Shown here piece after piece: positions 1 to 7,808 of a stretch of 64,000 bases of DNA. The translations under genes were made by a program, and so were the position numbers. The stretch covers positions 496,001 to 560,000 of the forward strand of contig NZ_CANLDB010000001.1 in the NCBI RefSeq assembly GCF_947489365.1, written 5' to 3'. Each line of letters starts with the position of its first letter. Position 1 is the stretch's first letter. The notes beneath the pieces were generated by a model that was given only the letters and a program-made list of their open reading frames with translations, was not told where the DNA came from and did no database searches. The DNA is from an uncultured Nocardioides sp. (GTDB taxonomy: Bacteria; Actinomycetota; Actinomycetes; Propionibacteriales; Nocardioidaceae).

Positions 1-22
1 ACCACGGCGAAGGGACGGCCCC

Positions 23-1066
23 GTGAAGCGCGGCGGCATCATCGGACTGGCGGCGGGTGCCCTCGGCCTCACCGCGACGGGACTCGCGGCCGGCGCCGCC
101 GTCCAGCGTCGACGCAGCATCCACCGCCGCTCCCCGGGCGAGGAGGTCGAGCTCGGCTCCTTGCGCGCCCCCGCCCTGACGGTCGTCGCGGACGACGGCG
201 TCCCCCTCCACGTCGAGGTCGACGAGGTGGACGGCCAGGGTCCGGGCGACCTCACCGTCGTCCTCGTCCACGGGTATGCCCTGAACATGGACTGCTGGCA
301 CTTCCAGCGCGCCGCCCTCCGCGGGCACGTCCGGACCGTGCTCTACGACCAGCGCTCGCACGGCCGCTCCGGTCGGTCGGCGCCGGAGCACACCACCATC
401 GAGCAGCTCGGCCACGACCTCGCGCGGGTCCTCGACGAGACCACCGAGGGCCCCGTCGTCCTCGTCGGTCACTCGATGGGCGGGATGACGCTGCTCGCGC
501 TCGCCGAGCAGCGACCCGAGCTGTTCGGGACGAAGGTCGTCGGCGCCGGTCTCGTCGCCACCGCGGCCGGGGGCATCGCGCCGCACAAGACGGTCCTGCC
601 GATGCTCCCCTCGACGATCGGCGGGGGGCTCTCGACGCGCATCGTCGCCCTGCTCGGACGCAACCACCACACGGTCGACGGGATCCGCCGGCTCGGGAAG
701 GACGTCGCCTTCGTCGCCACGGACGTCTTCGCCTTCGGCGGCCCCGTCCCGGAGGCGTGGCTGGCGTTCGTCGACGACATGATCAACGCCACGCCCTTCG
801 ACGTCCTCGCCGACTTCTTCCCCGCGTTCCGCAGCCTCGACAAGTACGCCGCGCTGGCCGCGTTCGAGTCCATCCCGACCGTCGTGATCGGTGCGACGAA
901 GGACAAGATGACGCCGATCAAGCTGTCCCGCAAGCTCGCGGACCGGCTGCCCGACGTCGACCTCGTCGAGTGCGAGGGCGCCGGGCACCTGGTGATCCTC
1001 GAGCAGCACGAGAAGGTCCAGCAGGCGCTCGAGGGGATGCTGGAGAAGGCCCGTGCCGACGTCTGA
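23..1066 (+). CDS. alpha/beta-fold hydrolase with N-terminal membrane anchor
   Basis: 347 aa. Residues 5-27 are a Gly/Ala-rich hydrophobic stretch after MKRGG, so the protein is probably anchored or exported. The hydrolase core follows: HGY oxyanion region at 83-85, YDQRSHGRS at 108-116, nucleophile elbow GHSMGG with Ser151, and the C-terminal GAGH motif with His322; an Asp near 295 (TKDKM) could complete the triad. Substrate cannot be told; relatives include haloperoxidase- and lipase-like enzymes. A GAAGGGA ribosome site at 9-15 supports the GTG start at 23. It overlaps tsaE by 14 bp, so the two are probably co-transcribed. The window begins just upstream, so any earlier operon member is not visible. 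Confidence 0.88.
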   Translation: MKRGGIIGLAAGALGLTATGLAAGAAVQRRRSIHRRSPGEEVELGSLRAPALTVVADDGVPLHVEVDEVDGQGPGDLTVVLVHGYALNMDCWHFQRAALRGHVRTVLYDQRSHGRSGRSAPEHTTIEQLGHDLARVLDETTEGPVVLVGHSMGGMTLLALAEQRPELFGTKVVGAGLVATAAGGIAPHKTVLPMLPSTIGGGLSTRIVALLGRNHHTVDGIRRLGKDVAFVATDVFAFGGPVPEAWLAFVDDMINATPFDVLADFFPAFRSLDKYAALAAFESIPTVVIGATKDKMTPIKLSRKLADRLPDVDLVECEGAGHLVILEQHEKVQQALEGMLEKARADV

Positions 1067-1562
1067 GCCCGGCCCCTCGCCCGTGACCGTCGCGGACGGC
1101 GACGCGATGCGGGACCTCGGGGAGCGCCTCGCCGCGCGGCTGCGCGCCGGGGACCTGCTCGTCCTCGTCGGCGGCCTGGGCGCCGGGAAGACCACGTTTA
1201 CGCAGGGCCTCGGCGCCGGGCTGCAGGTGCGCGGCGCGGTCACCTCCCCGACGTTCGTGCTCTCCCGGGTGCACCCCTCCACCGTCGGCGGCCCCGCGCT
1301 CGTGCACGTCGACGCCTACCGCCTCGGCCTCGGCGCCGGGGACGGCGACGACCTCGGCGTCGTCCTCGACGACCTCGACCTCGACGCCTCCCTGGACGAC
1401 GCCGTCACCGTCGTCGAGTGGGGCGAGGGCCTCGCCGAGCGCCTCGCCGAGGACCGCCTCGAGGTCCGCATCGACCGCTCCTCCGACCCCGACGACGAGA
1501 CCCGCGTCGTCCGCCTCCTCGCCGTCGGCGCCCGCTGGGACGGCGTCCCGCTCGACCTCTGA
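1053..1562 (+). CDS. tsaE: tRNA threonylcarbamoyladenosine biosynthesis ATPase TsaE
   Basis: 169 aa, usual length. TsaE is the ATPase that works with TsaB and TsaD in making t6A at position 37 of ANN-decoding tRNAs. The Walker A loop GGLGAGKTT is at residues 40-48, followed by the family blocks TSPTFVL (about 64-70) and HVDAYRL (about 85-91). The start GTG at 1053 lies within the end of the hydrolase gene and is preceded by GGAGAAGG at 1040-1047 with good spacing; a later GTG at 1083 is possible but has no better ribosome site. Gene neighbours tsaB, rimI and tsaD confirm the assignment. Confidence 0.95.
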   Translation: MPTSEPGPSPVTVADGDAMRDLGERLAARLRAGDLLVLVGGLGAGKTTFTQGLGAGLQVRGAVTSPTFVLSRVHPSTVGGPALVHVDAYRLGLGAGDGDDLGVVLDDLDLDASLDDAVTVVEWGEGLAERLAEDRLEVRIDRSSDPDDETRVVRLLAVGARWDGVPLDL

Positions 1563-1585
1563 GGCCGCCCCCGCGACGGGGCGGG

Positions 1586-1606
1586 GTCACAGGGGCCTCA
1601 CCTGCC
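1586..1606 (+). repeat. short dispersed repeat in the tsaE-tsaB gap
   Basis: The 180-bp gap between tsaE and tsaB contains a 21-nt block starting GTCACAGGGGCC that recurs with one mismatch at 11332-11352, at the left edge of the large palindromic repeat behind groEL. A run of GAAACCC-type sequence follows in both places. This is probably a decayed copy of the same intergenic element. Apart from this and the tsaB promoter I see nothing else in the gap. Confidence 0.55.
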
Positions 1607-1729
1607 AGTCGGGGCTTCCCCAGCCAGGCGGCGAAACCCGAGGCGGGAGGGACAGCAGTGACGCGAGTGACCCCAGGGCCGCCGGCACCTCAGCACCCCA
1701 GCCCCCCGAGCCCGCGCGGCGCCGGGCGA

Positions 1730-1735
1730 TAGCCT
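1730..1735 (+). promoter_or_regulatory. -10 element (TAGCCT) for leaderless tsaB
   Basis: TAGCCT fits the actinobacterial TANNNT -10 pattern and ends 7 nt before the tsaB GTG, which would put the transcript start at or next to the start codon. No ribosome site precedes that GTG. No convincing -35 is seen. Confidence 0.5.
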
Positions 1736-1742
1736 GCGGATC

Positions 1743-2378
1743 GTGCTGCTGACCCTCGACACCGCGACGGCGTACGTGTCCGTCGCGCTGCACGACGGCA
1801 CCGACGTCGTGGCCGAGGCGTCCGGCGAGGACCGCATGCGCCACGGCGAGCAGCTCGCTCCGGCGATCGCGCAGGTGCTCGCCGAGGCCGGTGCCGAGCG
1901 GGGGGACCTCACCGCCGTCGGCGTCGGGGTGGGGCCCGGGCCGTTCACCGGCCTGCGGGTCGGTGTGGTCACCGCGCGGGTGCTGGGCCACACCCTCGGC
2001 ATCCCCGTGTACGGCGTCTGCAGCCTCGACGTCATGGCCGTCGAGGCCGTGGCGCGCGGGCAGGTCGACGGCGCCTTCGTGGTCGCCGGCGACGCGCGGC
2101 GCAAGGAGGTCCACGTCGCGACGTACGACCACGGCACCCGCCTCGAGGGTCCCGTCGTCGCGAAGCCCGACGCCGTGGCGACGTCGCTGCCGGTCGTGGG
2201 GGAGGGGGCGCTGCTCTACCCCGAGGCGTTCCCCGGCGCGGTCGGCCCCACCCGTGTGTCCGCGGGCTTCCTGGCCCGCACGATCGCCGGTGAGCACGCC
2301 GAGCTGCTGGACCCCGACCCCCTCTACCTCCGCCGCCCCGACGCGGTCGCCGGGCTGAGCGCCAAGCGCGTCTCGTGA
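1743..2378 (+). CDS. tsaB: tRNA threonylcarbamoyladenosine biosynthesis protein TsaB
   Basis: 211 aa. Inactive ASKHA-fold partner of TsaD, needed for t6A formation. N-terminal LTLDTATAYVSVAL and the GVGPGPFTGLRVGV block (residues 61-75) are typical. Like other TsaB proteins it lacks the HxxxH metal site of TsaD. Start GTG at 1743 is chosen because of the -10 element 7 nt upstream (leaderless). Its end overlaps rimI by 4 bp, indicating translational coupling. Confidence 0.94.
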   Translation: MLLTLDTATAYVSVALHDGTDVVAEASGEDRMRHGEQLAPAIAQVLAEAGAERGDLTAVGVGVGPGPFTGLRVGVVTARVLGHTLGIPVYGVCSLDVMAVEAVARGQVDGAFVVAGDARRKEVHVATYDHGTRLEGPVVAKPDAVATSLPVVGEGALLYPEAFPGAVGPTRVSAGFLARTIAGEHAELLDPDPLYLRRPDAVAGLSAKRVS

Positions 2379-2872
2379 CCGGGACCGGCGAGTCCGGGCC
2401 GGCCGTCCTCGTACGCCGCGCCACCCGCGCCGACGTCGACGCCGTCGCCTCCTCGGAGACCACCAACCTCGGGGACGACGCCTGGTCGCCCGCGCTGGTG
2501 CGGGCCGGGATCCTCGGCGACCTGCCGACGGTCCGCTACCTGCTGGCCGAGACCGACGGGGAGGTCGTCGGCCACGCCGTCGCCAGCCTCGTCGCCGACG
2601 TCGCCGAGCTGCAGCGGATCGCGGTCGACGAGGCCCACCGCCGTGGCGGGGTCGCCTCCGCGCTGATCGCGGCCGTCGAGGCCGAGGCGCTCGCCGTGGA
2701 CGCCGAGCGGCTGCTGCTCGAGGTCCGCGAGGACAACCACGGCGCGCAGGCGTTCTACGCGGCGCACGGGTTCGTCGAGATCGCCCGGCGCCGCAACTAC
2801 TACGCCGACGGGGCGCCGGCGGTCGTCATGGAGCGCCGCCTGGCGCCGGGGCCGCCTCAGCCCGCGAGCTGA
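2375..2872 (+). CDS. rimI: ribosomal protein bS18 N-alanine acetyltransferase RimI-like GNAT
   Basis: 165 aa GNAT-fold acetyltransferase. RimI acetylates the N-terminal alanine of ribosomal protein S18. Acetyl-CoA motif A is LQRIAVDEAHRRGGVASAL (about residues 79-97); motif B includes ENHGAQAFYAAHGFVEI followed by the RRRNYY segment seen in RimI proteins. The GTG start overlaps the tsaB stop (GTGA). Its 3' end overlaps the opposed GNAT gene by 16 bp. Identity rests mainly on the tsaB-rimI-tsaD neighbourhood; the exact substrate could differ. Confidence 0.88.
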   Translation: MTGTGESGPAVLVRRATRADVDAVASSETTNLGDDAWSPALVRAGILGDLPTVRYLLAETDGEVVGHAVASLVADVAELQRIAVDEAHRRGGVASALIAAVEAEALAVDAERLLLEVREDNHGAQAFYAAHGFVEIARRRNYYADGAPAVVMERRLAPGPPQPAS

Positions 2873-3579
2873 CCGGAGTAGAACGTGTGCCGGGTCGCGT
2901 ACCCGAGCCGCGTGTACACCCGCAGCGCCGCCGCGTTGTCGACGTACACCCCGAGCGTCGCCACCCCGGAGGCACCCGCGAGCGCGCGGCGGGTCAGCGC
3001 CGCCGACAGCGCCGTCCCCAGCCCCTGCCCGCCGTACGACGGGAGGACGGCGATGCCGCGCAGGTTGCCGGTGCCGTCGGGCTGGCGCGCCACCGCGCCC
3101 ACCCCGGCCAGCGTCCCGTCCGCGTCACGGACCCCGAGCCAGCACTCGAGCCCCGGCGTCCCCGGTCGGGCGTGGGTCTCGGGCATCGCGACGTCGAGCA
3201 CCGCCGTGACCGCCGCGGCGTCGTCCACGACCTCGACCGCGTCCTCACCCGCGACCGCCGCCGGCGCCTGGCGGGTCAGCATCCAGTGCCAGCTGTGCGG
3301 CTCGGCCGGGCGCCAGGCGGGCGGCAGGGCACCGGCCGAGGTCTCGTCGACGAACAGCCGCCAGGGCCGGTCCGCCGTCCCGGCGACCTCGGCGAGCAGC
3401 GGGTCGAGGTCGGCGGCGGGCCCGACCCCGGCCGTCATGACCCGCACCCCGTCGGCGACGGCCCGCTCCATCTCCACCACCGCGGCGTCCCCGCGGCGCC
3501 ACACCCGGCGGACGGCGTCCGGCGCGACGTGGTGCAGCAGGAAGGGGTCGGTCAGTCCGTCGAGCAGCACCTGTGACAC
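2857..3579 (-). CDS. GNAT family N-acetyltransferase
   Basis: 240 aa from GTG at 3579. The C-terminal half is a GNAT domain: [20 protein letters not shown] (acetyl-CoA loop) and [19 protein letters not shown] (motif B). The N-terminal half (residues 1-120) is variable and matches nothing I recognise; it may be a decayed second GNAT domain. The gene sits on the opposite strand inside the tsaB-rimI-tsaD set: tail-to-tail overlap of 16 bp with rimI, and only 31 bp from tsaD on the head side. Substrate unknown. Confidence 0.85.
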   Translation of the reverse strand: MSQVLLDGLTDPFLLHHVAPDAVRRVWRRGDAAVVEMERAVADGVRVMTAGVGPAADLDPLLAEVAGTADRPWRLFVDETSAGALPPAWRPAEPHSWHWMLTRQAPAAVAGEDAVEVVDDAAAVTAVLDVAMPETHARPGTPGLECWLGVRDADGTLAGVGAVARQPDGTGNLRGIAVLPSYGGQGLGTALSAALTRRALAGASGVATLGVYVDNAAALRVYTRLGYATRHTFYSGQLAG

Positions 3580-3598
3580 CCCGCCATCCTCTCCCCGC

Positions 3599-3604
3599 CA
3601 CAAT
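3599..3604 (+). promoter_or_regulatory. -10 element (CACAAT) for leaderless tsaD
   Basis: CACAAT ends 6 nt before the tsaD GTG at 3611 in the 31-bp divergent gap; no ribosome site is present. Weaker match than the TANNNT elements at other genes, but the spacing is the same. Confidence 0.4.
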
Positions 3605-3610
3605 GGGCGG

Positions 3611-4654
3611 GTGGACGAACCCCTGGTCCTCGGCATCGAGACCTCCTGCGACGAGACCGGCATCGGGATCGTGCGCGGCCGCACCCTCCTCGCCGACGCG
3701 ATCGCCAGCAGCGTCGACGAGCACGCCCGCTTCGGCGGCGTCGTCCCCGAGGTGGCCAGCCGCGCCCACCTCGAGGCGATGGTCCCGACGCTCGACCGGG
3801 CCTGCGAGACCGCCGGCGTGCGCCTCGAGGACGTCGACGCGATCGCCGTGACCTCCGGACCCGGCCTGGCCGGCGCCCTGCTGGTCGGCGTCGCGGCGGC
3901 GAAGGCGCTGGCCATCGGTCTCGGCAAGCCGCTGCACGGCGTCAACCACCTCGCCGCCCACGTCGCCGTGGACCAGCTCGAGCACGGCCCGCTGCCCGAG
4001 CCGTGCCTCGCGCTCCTGGTCTCCGGCGGGCACTCCAGCCTGCTGCGCGTGGACGACGTGACCGCCGGTGTCGACCCGCTCGGCGCGACCATCGACGACG
4101 CGGCGGGGGAGGCCTTCGACAAGATCGCCCGCCTGCTGGGCCTCGGCTTCCCCGGCGGTCCCCACGTCGACCGCGCCGCCGCCTCCGGCTCGTCGGTCGC
4201 CATCGACTTCCCCCGCGGCCTCACCGGCCGCCGCGACCTCGAACGACACCGCTTCGACTTCTCCTTCTCCGGCCTCAAGACCGCCGTCGCCCGCTGGGTC
4301 GAGGCCCGGGAGCGGGCCGGCGAGCCCGTCCCCGTCGAGGACGTCGCCGCGTCGTTCCAGGAGGCCGTCTGCGACGTCCTCGTCCGCAAGACCCTGGACG
4401 CCGCGGCGGCCACGGGCGTCGAGGACCTCCTCATCGGCGGCGGCGTCGCCGCGAACTCCCGCCTCCGCGCCATGGCCGTCGAGCGCGCCGAGCGGGTCGG
4501 CGTCCGCGTCCGGGTGCCGCGGCCGGGGCTGTGCACCGACAACGGTGCGATGGTCGCCGCGCTGGGCGCCGAGGCCGTACGACGGGGGCGCGCGCCGTCG
4601 GCGCTCGACCTCCCCGCCGACTCCTCCCTGCCCGTCACCGAGGTGCTCACCTAG
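3611..4654 (+). CDS. tsaD: tRNA N6-adenosine threonylcarbamoyltransferase TsaD
   Basis: 347 aa, usual length. Transfers the threonylcarbamoyl group to A37 of tRNA; the metal-dependent catalytic subunit of the TsaBDE complex. ASKHA-fold opening [15 protein letters not shown] (7-21), metal ligands His113 and His117 in GVNHLAAHV, phosphate block [13 protein letters not shown], and late [12 protein letters not shown] and CTDNGAMVA motifs are all present. The in-frame reading extends far upstream, but GTG 3611 matches the family N-terminus and has a -10 element 6 nt upstream. Separated from rimI by an opposed GNAT gene, so it has its own promoter. Confidence 0.96.
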   Translation: MDEPLVLGIETSCDETGIGIVRGRTLLADAIASSVDEHARFGGVVPEVASRAHLEAMVPTLDRACETAGVRLEDVDAIAVTSGPGLAGALLVGVAAAKALAIGLGKPLHGVNHLAAHVAVDQLEHGPLPEPCLALLVSGGHSSLLRVDDVTAGVDPLGATIDDAAGEAFDKIARLLGLGFPGGPHVDRAAASGSSVAIDFPRGLTGRRDLERHRFDFSFSGLKTAVARWVEARERAGEPVPVEDVAASFQEAVCDVLVRKTLDAAAATGVEDLLIGGGVAANSRLRAMAVERAERVGVRVRVPRPGLCTDNGAMVAALGAEAVRRGRAPSALDLPADSSLPVTEVLT

Positions 4655-4670
4655 GCGACGTCCCGCCCGG

Positions 4671-4750
4671 GTGCGCGGGGGACAGGAGAGATCGGTCCCC
4701 GACGGCCGGTGGGACGTGATCCGGGGACATCTCTCCTGTCCTCCGCGCAC
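4671..4750. repeat. long inverted repeat downstream of tsaD
   Basis: Two arms of about 28 nt (4671-4700 and 4723-4750) are near-perfect reverse complements around a loop of about 20 nt. The arm cores are GGACAGGAGAGAT and ATCTCTCCTGTCC, extended outward by GTGCGCGG / CCGCGCAC and inward by GTCCCCG / CGGGGAC. It could terminate tsaD, but the arms are much longer than a normal terminator and there is no T-tract; it may be a mobile palindromic element. Confidence 0.7.
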
Positions 4751-4891
4751 GTGGTGGCCGGCCGTGACGGCGCGCGGCCCGGCGGCCCGGGGCCGCCGGC
4801 GGACTGTCTTCCGATCCACCGGGTACATCCCTGGGCGGACGGGGTTAGGTTGTGCACGTCACAGCACGCGAAGGTCAACGGAAGGCACCTC

Positions 4892-5992
4892 ATGCAGCAG
4901 GTCAAGGCGGTCGTGGCGAAGGCCAAGGGCGAGCCGGTCTCGATCGAGACCATCAACGTCCCCGACCCCGGCCCGGGCGAGGCCCTGGTGAGGATCCAGT
5001 CCTGCGGGGTGTGCCACACCGACCTGCACTACCGCGAGGGCGGCATCAACGACGAGTTCCCCTTCCTGCTGGGCCACGAGGCCGCGGGCGTCGTCGAGTC
5101 CGTCGGCGACGACGTGACCGAGGTCGCCGCCGGTGACTTCGTCGTCCTCAACTGGCGCGCGGTGTGCGGCGAGTGCCGCGCCTGCGACCGCGGCGAGCCG
5201 CAGTACTGCTTCGCGACCCACAACGCGACCCAGAAGATGACCCTCGAGGACGGCACCGAGCTGTCCCCGGCCCTGGGCATCGGTGCCTTCGCCGAGAAGA
5301 CCCTCGTCGCCGCCGGCCAGTGCACCAAGGTCGACCCCGAGGCGCGTCCCGCCGCGGTGGGCCTCCTCGGGTGCGGCGTCATGGCCGGCATCGGCGCGGC
5401 CATCAACACCGGCGGCGCGACCCGCGGACGCAGCGTGGCCGTCATCGGCTGCGGCGGCGTGGGCGTCGCCGCGGTGGCCGGTGCGGCGCTCGCCGGCTCG
5501 AGCCCGGTCATCGCCATCGACATCGACGCCAAGAAGCTCGAGGCCGCGACGAAGCTCGGCGCCACCCACACCATCGACTCCTCCACCGAGGACGTCGCCG
5601 CGCGGGTCAAGGAGATCTGCGGCGCCCTCTACCCGGGCGCCGAGGGTGCGGACGTCGTCGTCGAGGCCGTCGGCCGCCCCGAGACGTGGAAGCAGGCCTT
5701 CTACCTCCGCGACCTCGCCGGGACCGTCGTCCTGGTCGGCGTCCCGACCCCGGACATGACGATCCCCGAGATCCCGCTCATCGACGTCTTCGGGCGCGGC
5801 GGCTCGCTGAAGTCCAGCTGGTACGGCGACTGCCTGCCCAAGCGCGACTTCCCGATGCTGGTCGACCTCTACCGCCAGGGCCGGCTCGACCTCGACGCCT
5901 TCGTCACCGAGGAGATCGGTCTGGACGACGTCGAGGAGGCGTTCTCCACGATGCACTCCGGCGGCGTCCTGCGCTCGGTGGTGGTCCTCTGA
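4892..5992 (+). CDS. mscR: S-(hydroxymethyl)mycothiol dehydrogenase (formaldehyde dehydrogenase)
   Basis: 366 aa zinc-dependent medium-chain dehydrogenase. It oxidises the adduct of formaldehyde and mycothiol with NAD+, the actinobacterial route for formaldehyde removal; it may also act on S-nitrosomycothiol. Catalytic zinc ligands Cys38 ([10 protein letters not shown]) and the GHE at 61-63; structural zinc cysteines 92, 95, 98 and 106 ([15 protein letters not shown]); Rossmann [13 protein letters not shown] near 186-198. ATG 4892 is chosen over an upstream in-frame GTG because GGAAGG lies 6 nt upstream and the N-terminus matches the family. A TAGGTT -10 candidate is at 4846-4851. It overlaps the MBL-fold gene by 1 bp, the same pair order as in mycobacteria. 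Confidence 0.9.
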   Translation: MQQVKAVVAKAKGEPVSIETINVPDPGPGEALVRIQSCGVCHTDLHYREGGINDEFPFLLGHEAAGVVESVGDDVTEVAAGDFVVLNWRAVCGECRACDRGEPQYCFATHNATQKMTLEDGTELSPALGIGAFAEKTLVAAGQCTKVDPEARPAAVGLLGCGVMAGIGAAINTGGATRGRSVAVIGCGGVGVAAVAGAALAGSSPVIAIDIDAKKLEAATKLGATHTIDSSTEDVAARVKEICGALYPGAEGADVVVEAVGRPETWKQAFYLRDLAGTVVLVGVPTPDMTIPEIPLIDVFGRGGSLKSSWYGDCLPKRDFPMLVDLYRQGRLDLDAFVTEEIGLDDVEEAFSTMHSGGVLRSVVVL

Positions 5993-6612
5993 TGGCCGCC
6001 GGCACCGGGCTCCGCGTGGACCACGCCGTCACCAGCGGCACCTTCAGCCTCGACGGGGAGACCCACGAGGTCGACAACAACGTCTGGGTCGTCGGCGACG
6101 ACGACGAGTGCGTCGTCATCGACGCCCCGCACTCCGTGGACGACATCCTCGCCGTCGTCGGCGGGCGCACGGTGAAGGCGATCATCGCCACCCACGCCCA
6201 CGACGACCACGTCCGCGTCGCGCCGGAGCTGCGCAAGCGGGTCGGCGCGCCGATCCTCATGCACCCCGCCGACCGGCCGGTCTGGGAGCTCACCCACGGC
6301 GACGAGCTCTGGGACGTCGACCTGTCCGACGAGCAGTCCATCAAGATCGCGGGCGCCTCGATGAAGGTCCTCCACACGCCGGGCCACGCCCCGGGGGCGG
6401 TGTGCCTCTACGTCCACGACCTCGGCTGCGTCTTCACCGGCGACACCCTGTTCCAGGGCGGCCCCGGGGCGACCGGCCGGTCGTTCAGCGACGCGGACCT
6501 CATCAAGGACTCGATCCGCGCCCGCCTGCTGACGCTGCCCGACGACACCGTGGTGCACACCGGCCACGGCGACGACACCACCATCGGCCAGGAACGGGTG
6601 AACCTCGAGTGA
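5992..6612 (+). CDS. MBL-fold metallo-hydrolase paired with mycothiol formaldehyde dehydrogenase
   Basis: 206 aa metallo-beta-lactamase fold. Metal motif THAHDDH at residues 67-73 (H68, H70, D72, H73), TPGHAPGAV near 130, FTGDTLF near 150 and HTGHGDDT near the C-terminus complete a binuclear site. It starts on the last base of the mscR stop, so it is translationally coupled. The likely role is hydrolysis of the S-formylmycothiol produced by MscR, like a glyoxalase II acting on a mycothiol thioester; that substrate is inferred from the gene pairing. Confidence 0.88.
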   Translation: MAAGTGLRVDHAVTSGTFSLDGETHEVDNNVWVVGDDDECVVIDAPHSVDDILAVVGGRTVKAIIATHAHDDHVRVAPELRKRVGAPILMHPADRPVWELTHGDELWDVDLSDEQSIKIAGASMKVLHTPGHAPGAVCLYVHDLGCVFTGDTLFQGGPGATGRSFSDADLIKDSIRARLLTLPDDTVVHTGHGDDTTIGQERVNLE

Positions 6613-6652
6613 CCACCCACCGCACGGCACCCGGAGGCTGCGACCACGGCAC

Positions 6653-6675
6653 GGCGAGGCACGTCTCGCCTCGCC
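6653..6675 (+). terminator. possible terminator after the mscR pair
   Basis: GGCGAGGC and GCCTCGCC form an 8-bp stem around a 7-nt loop, 40 bp after the MBL-fold stop. No T-tract, as usual at this GC content. Confidence 0.45.
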
Positions 6676-6729
6676 TGTCGTCGTCGTCCCCGGCGGTGCT
6701 GTGCGGTCGACGGGACGACGGGGGCGGCC

Positions 6730-7770
6730 GTGGACGCTGAGTACTGGCAGGCGCTCTGCGACGGCGACCGCCACGCGTCGCTGGCCGCCGTACGACGACT
6801 GCGCGCGTCGGGCCTGACCAACTCGCAGGTCATCGCCGACCACATCCTGGTCGCGCAGCGCCGCGTCGGCGACCTGTGGCTCGACGGTGAGTGGAGCGTC
6901 GCGCAGGAGCACGCCGCCACCGCCATCAACGAGGGCCTGGTCCACTGGCTCGGCTCCTTCAGCGACCCGCCCGCCGCGGGTCGCCCGCTCGTCCTCGTCT
7001 CCTGCCTGGAGAAGGAGTCCCACGCGCTGCCGGCGCTGATCGTCTCCGAGGCCCTGGTCGAGGCCGGCTACCGCGTGAACTACCTCGGCGGCGCCCCGGA
7101 GCCGGACGACCTGCTGCGCCAGGTCCTGCGGCTGAAGCCGCGGGCCGTGATGTTCAGCGCCTCCCTGACCTCGTCGCTGGGGCGGCAGAAGCGGATGCTG
7201 AACCAGATCCGCTCGCTCGGCCTGCCGGTCATCGTCGGCGGACAGGGCTTCGGCGGCGACGGGTCCCGGGCCGAGGCGCTCGGCGCGACCGCCTGGTGCG
7301 CGAGCCCGGCCCACGCGGTCGCCCTGCTCGAGACCCTGCCCGAGCGCACCGAGCGGCTGGCCATGCCCGAGCCCACGATGGCCGACGAGGAGGCCGCCTG
7401 GATCGAGGAGCACCGCGCCCAGATCGCCGGGTACGTCGTCGCCGGCCTCCGCGACGCCGAGCACTTCTCCGACGAGCTGGCCCGCTCCTCGCGCAGCTGG
7501 CTGGTCGAGCTCGAGGGCCTGGCCGACCACCTCGTCGGCTGCCTCTCCGCCGCCCTGGTCACCGGCGACGAGACGATCATGGTCGAGGCGCACTCCTGGC
7601 TCGCCCGCGTGCTGACCGCCCGCGACGTCGACACGGTCCTGCTGGTCGAGGCGTGGTCGCTGCTCGCCGAGTCGCTGCGGGGCCACCCCCTGGCCCGCGC
7701 CGCGGTCGCCTCCGCGGCCAGCTACGCCGAGCAGGCCCTCACCGACGACAGCGACGACCGACCGGCCTGA
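6730..7770 (+). CDS. stand-alone B12-binding protein with CarH/LitR-type photosensor signature
   Basis: 346 aa. Residues 15-78 form the helical bundle and 86-200 the Rossmann B12 domain of the adenosylcobalamin photosensor group. W50 followed by nine residues and E60-H61 is the Wx9EH signature of CarH/LitR light sensors. The B12 domain has E96-S97-H98 (the ExH of CarH, giving a candidate lower-axial His98; the usual following Gly is Pro101), SASL at 143-146 and GG at 170-171. There is no MerR DNA-binding domain. Instead residues 210-346 form a second all-helical region of unknown function. It may be a light- or B12-responsive signalling protein acting through a partner. Monocistronic; start GTG 6730 has no clear ribosome site. 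Confidence 0.82.
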   Translation: MDAEYWQALCDGDRHASLAAVRRLRASGLTNSQVIADHILVAQRRVGDLWLDGEWSVAQEHAATAINEGLVHWLGSFSDPPAAGRPLVLVSCLEKESHALPALIVSEALVEAGYRVNYLGGAPEPDDLLRQVLRLKPRAVMFSASLTSSLGRQKRMLNQIRSLGLPVIVGGQGFGGDGSRAEALGATAWCASPAHAVALLETLPERTERLAMPEPTMADEEAAWIEEHRAQIAGYVVAGLRDAEHFSDELARSSRSWLVELEGLADHLVGCLSAALVTGDETIMVEAHSWLARVLTARDVDTVLLVEAWSLLAESLRGHPLARAAVASAASYAEQALTDDSDDRPA

Positions 7771-7808
7771 GCACGTCGTACGACGGCCCCGTGACGGGTC
7801 GTGCTCAG
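7767..7808. terminator. bidirectional terminator containing both stop codons
   Basis: CTGAGCACG (7767-7775) pairs with CGTGCTCAG (7800-7808) between two convergent genes. The stop codon of the B12 protein lies in the left arm and the stop of the methyltransferase in the right arm. The loop contains the palindrome GTCGTACGAC. Confidence 0.6.

Noticed and set aside
4709..4891. Longer mscR reading from GTG 4709
   Set aside because: It would run into the palindromic repeat and has no family sequence; ATG 4892 has a good ribosome site.
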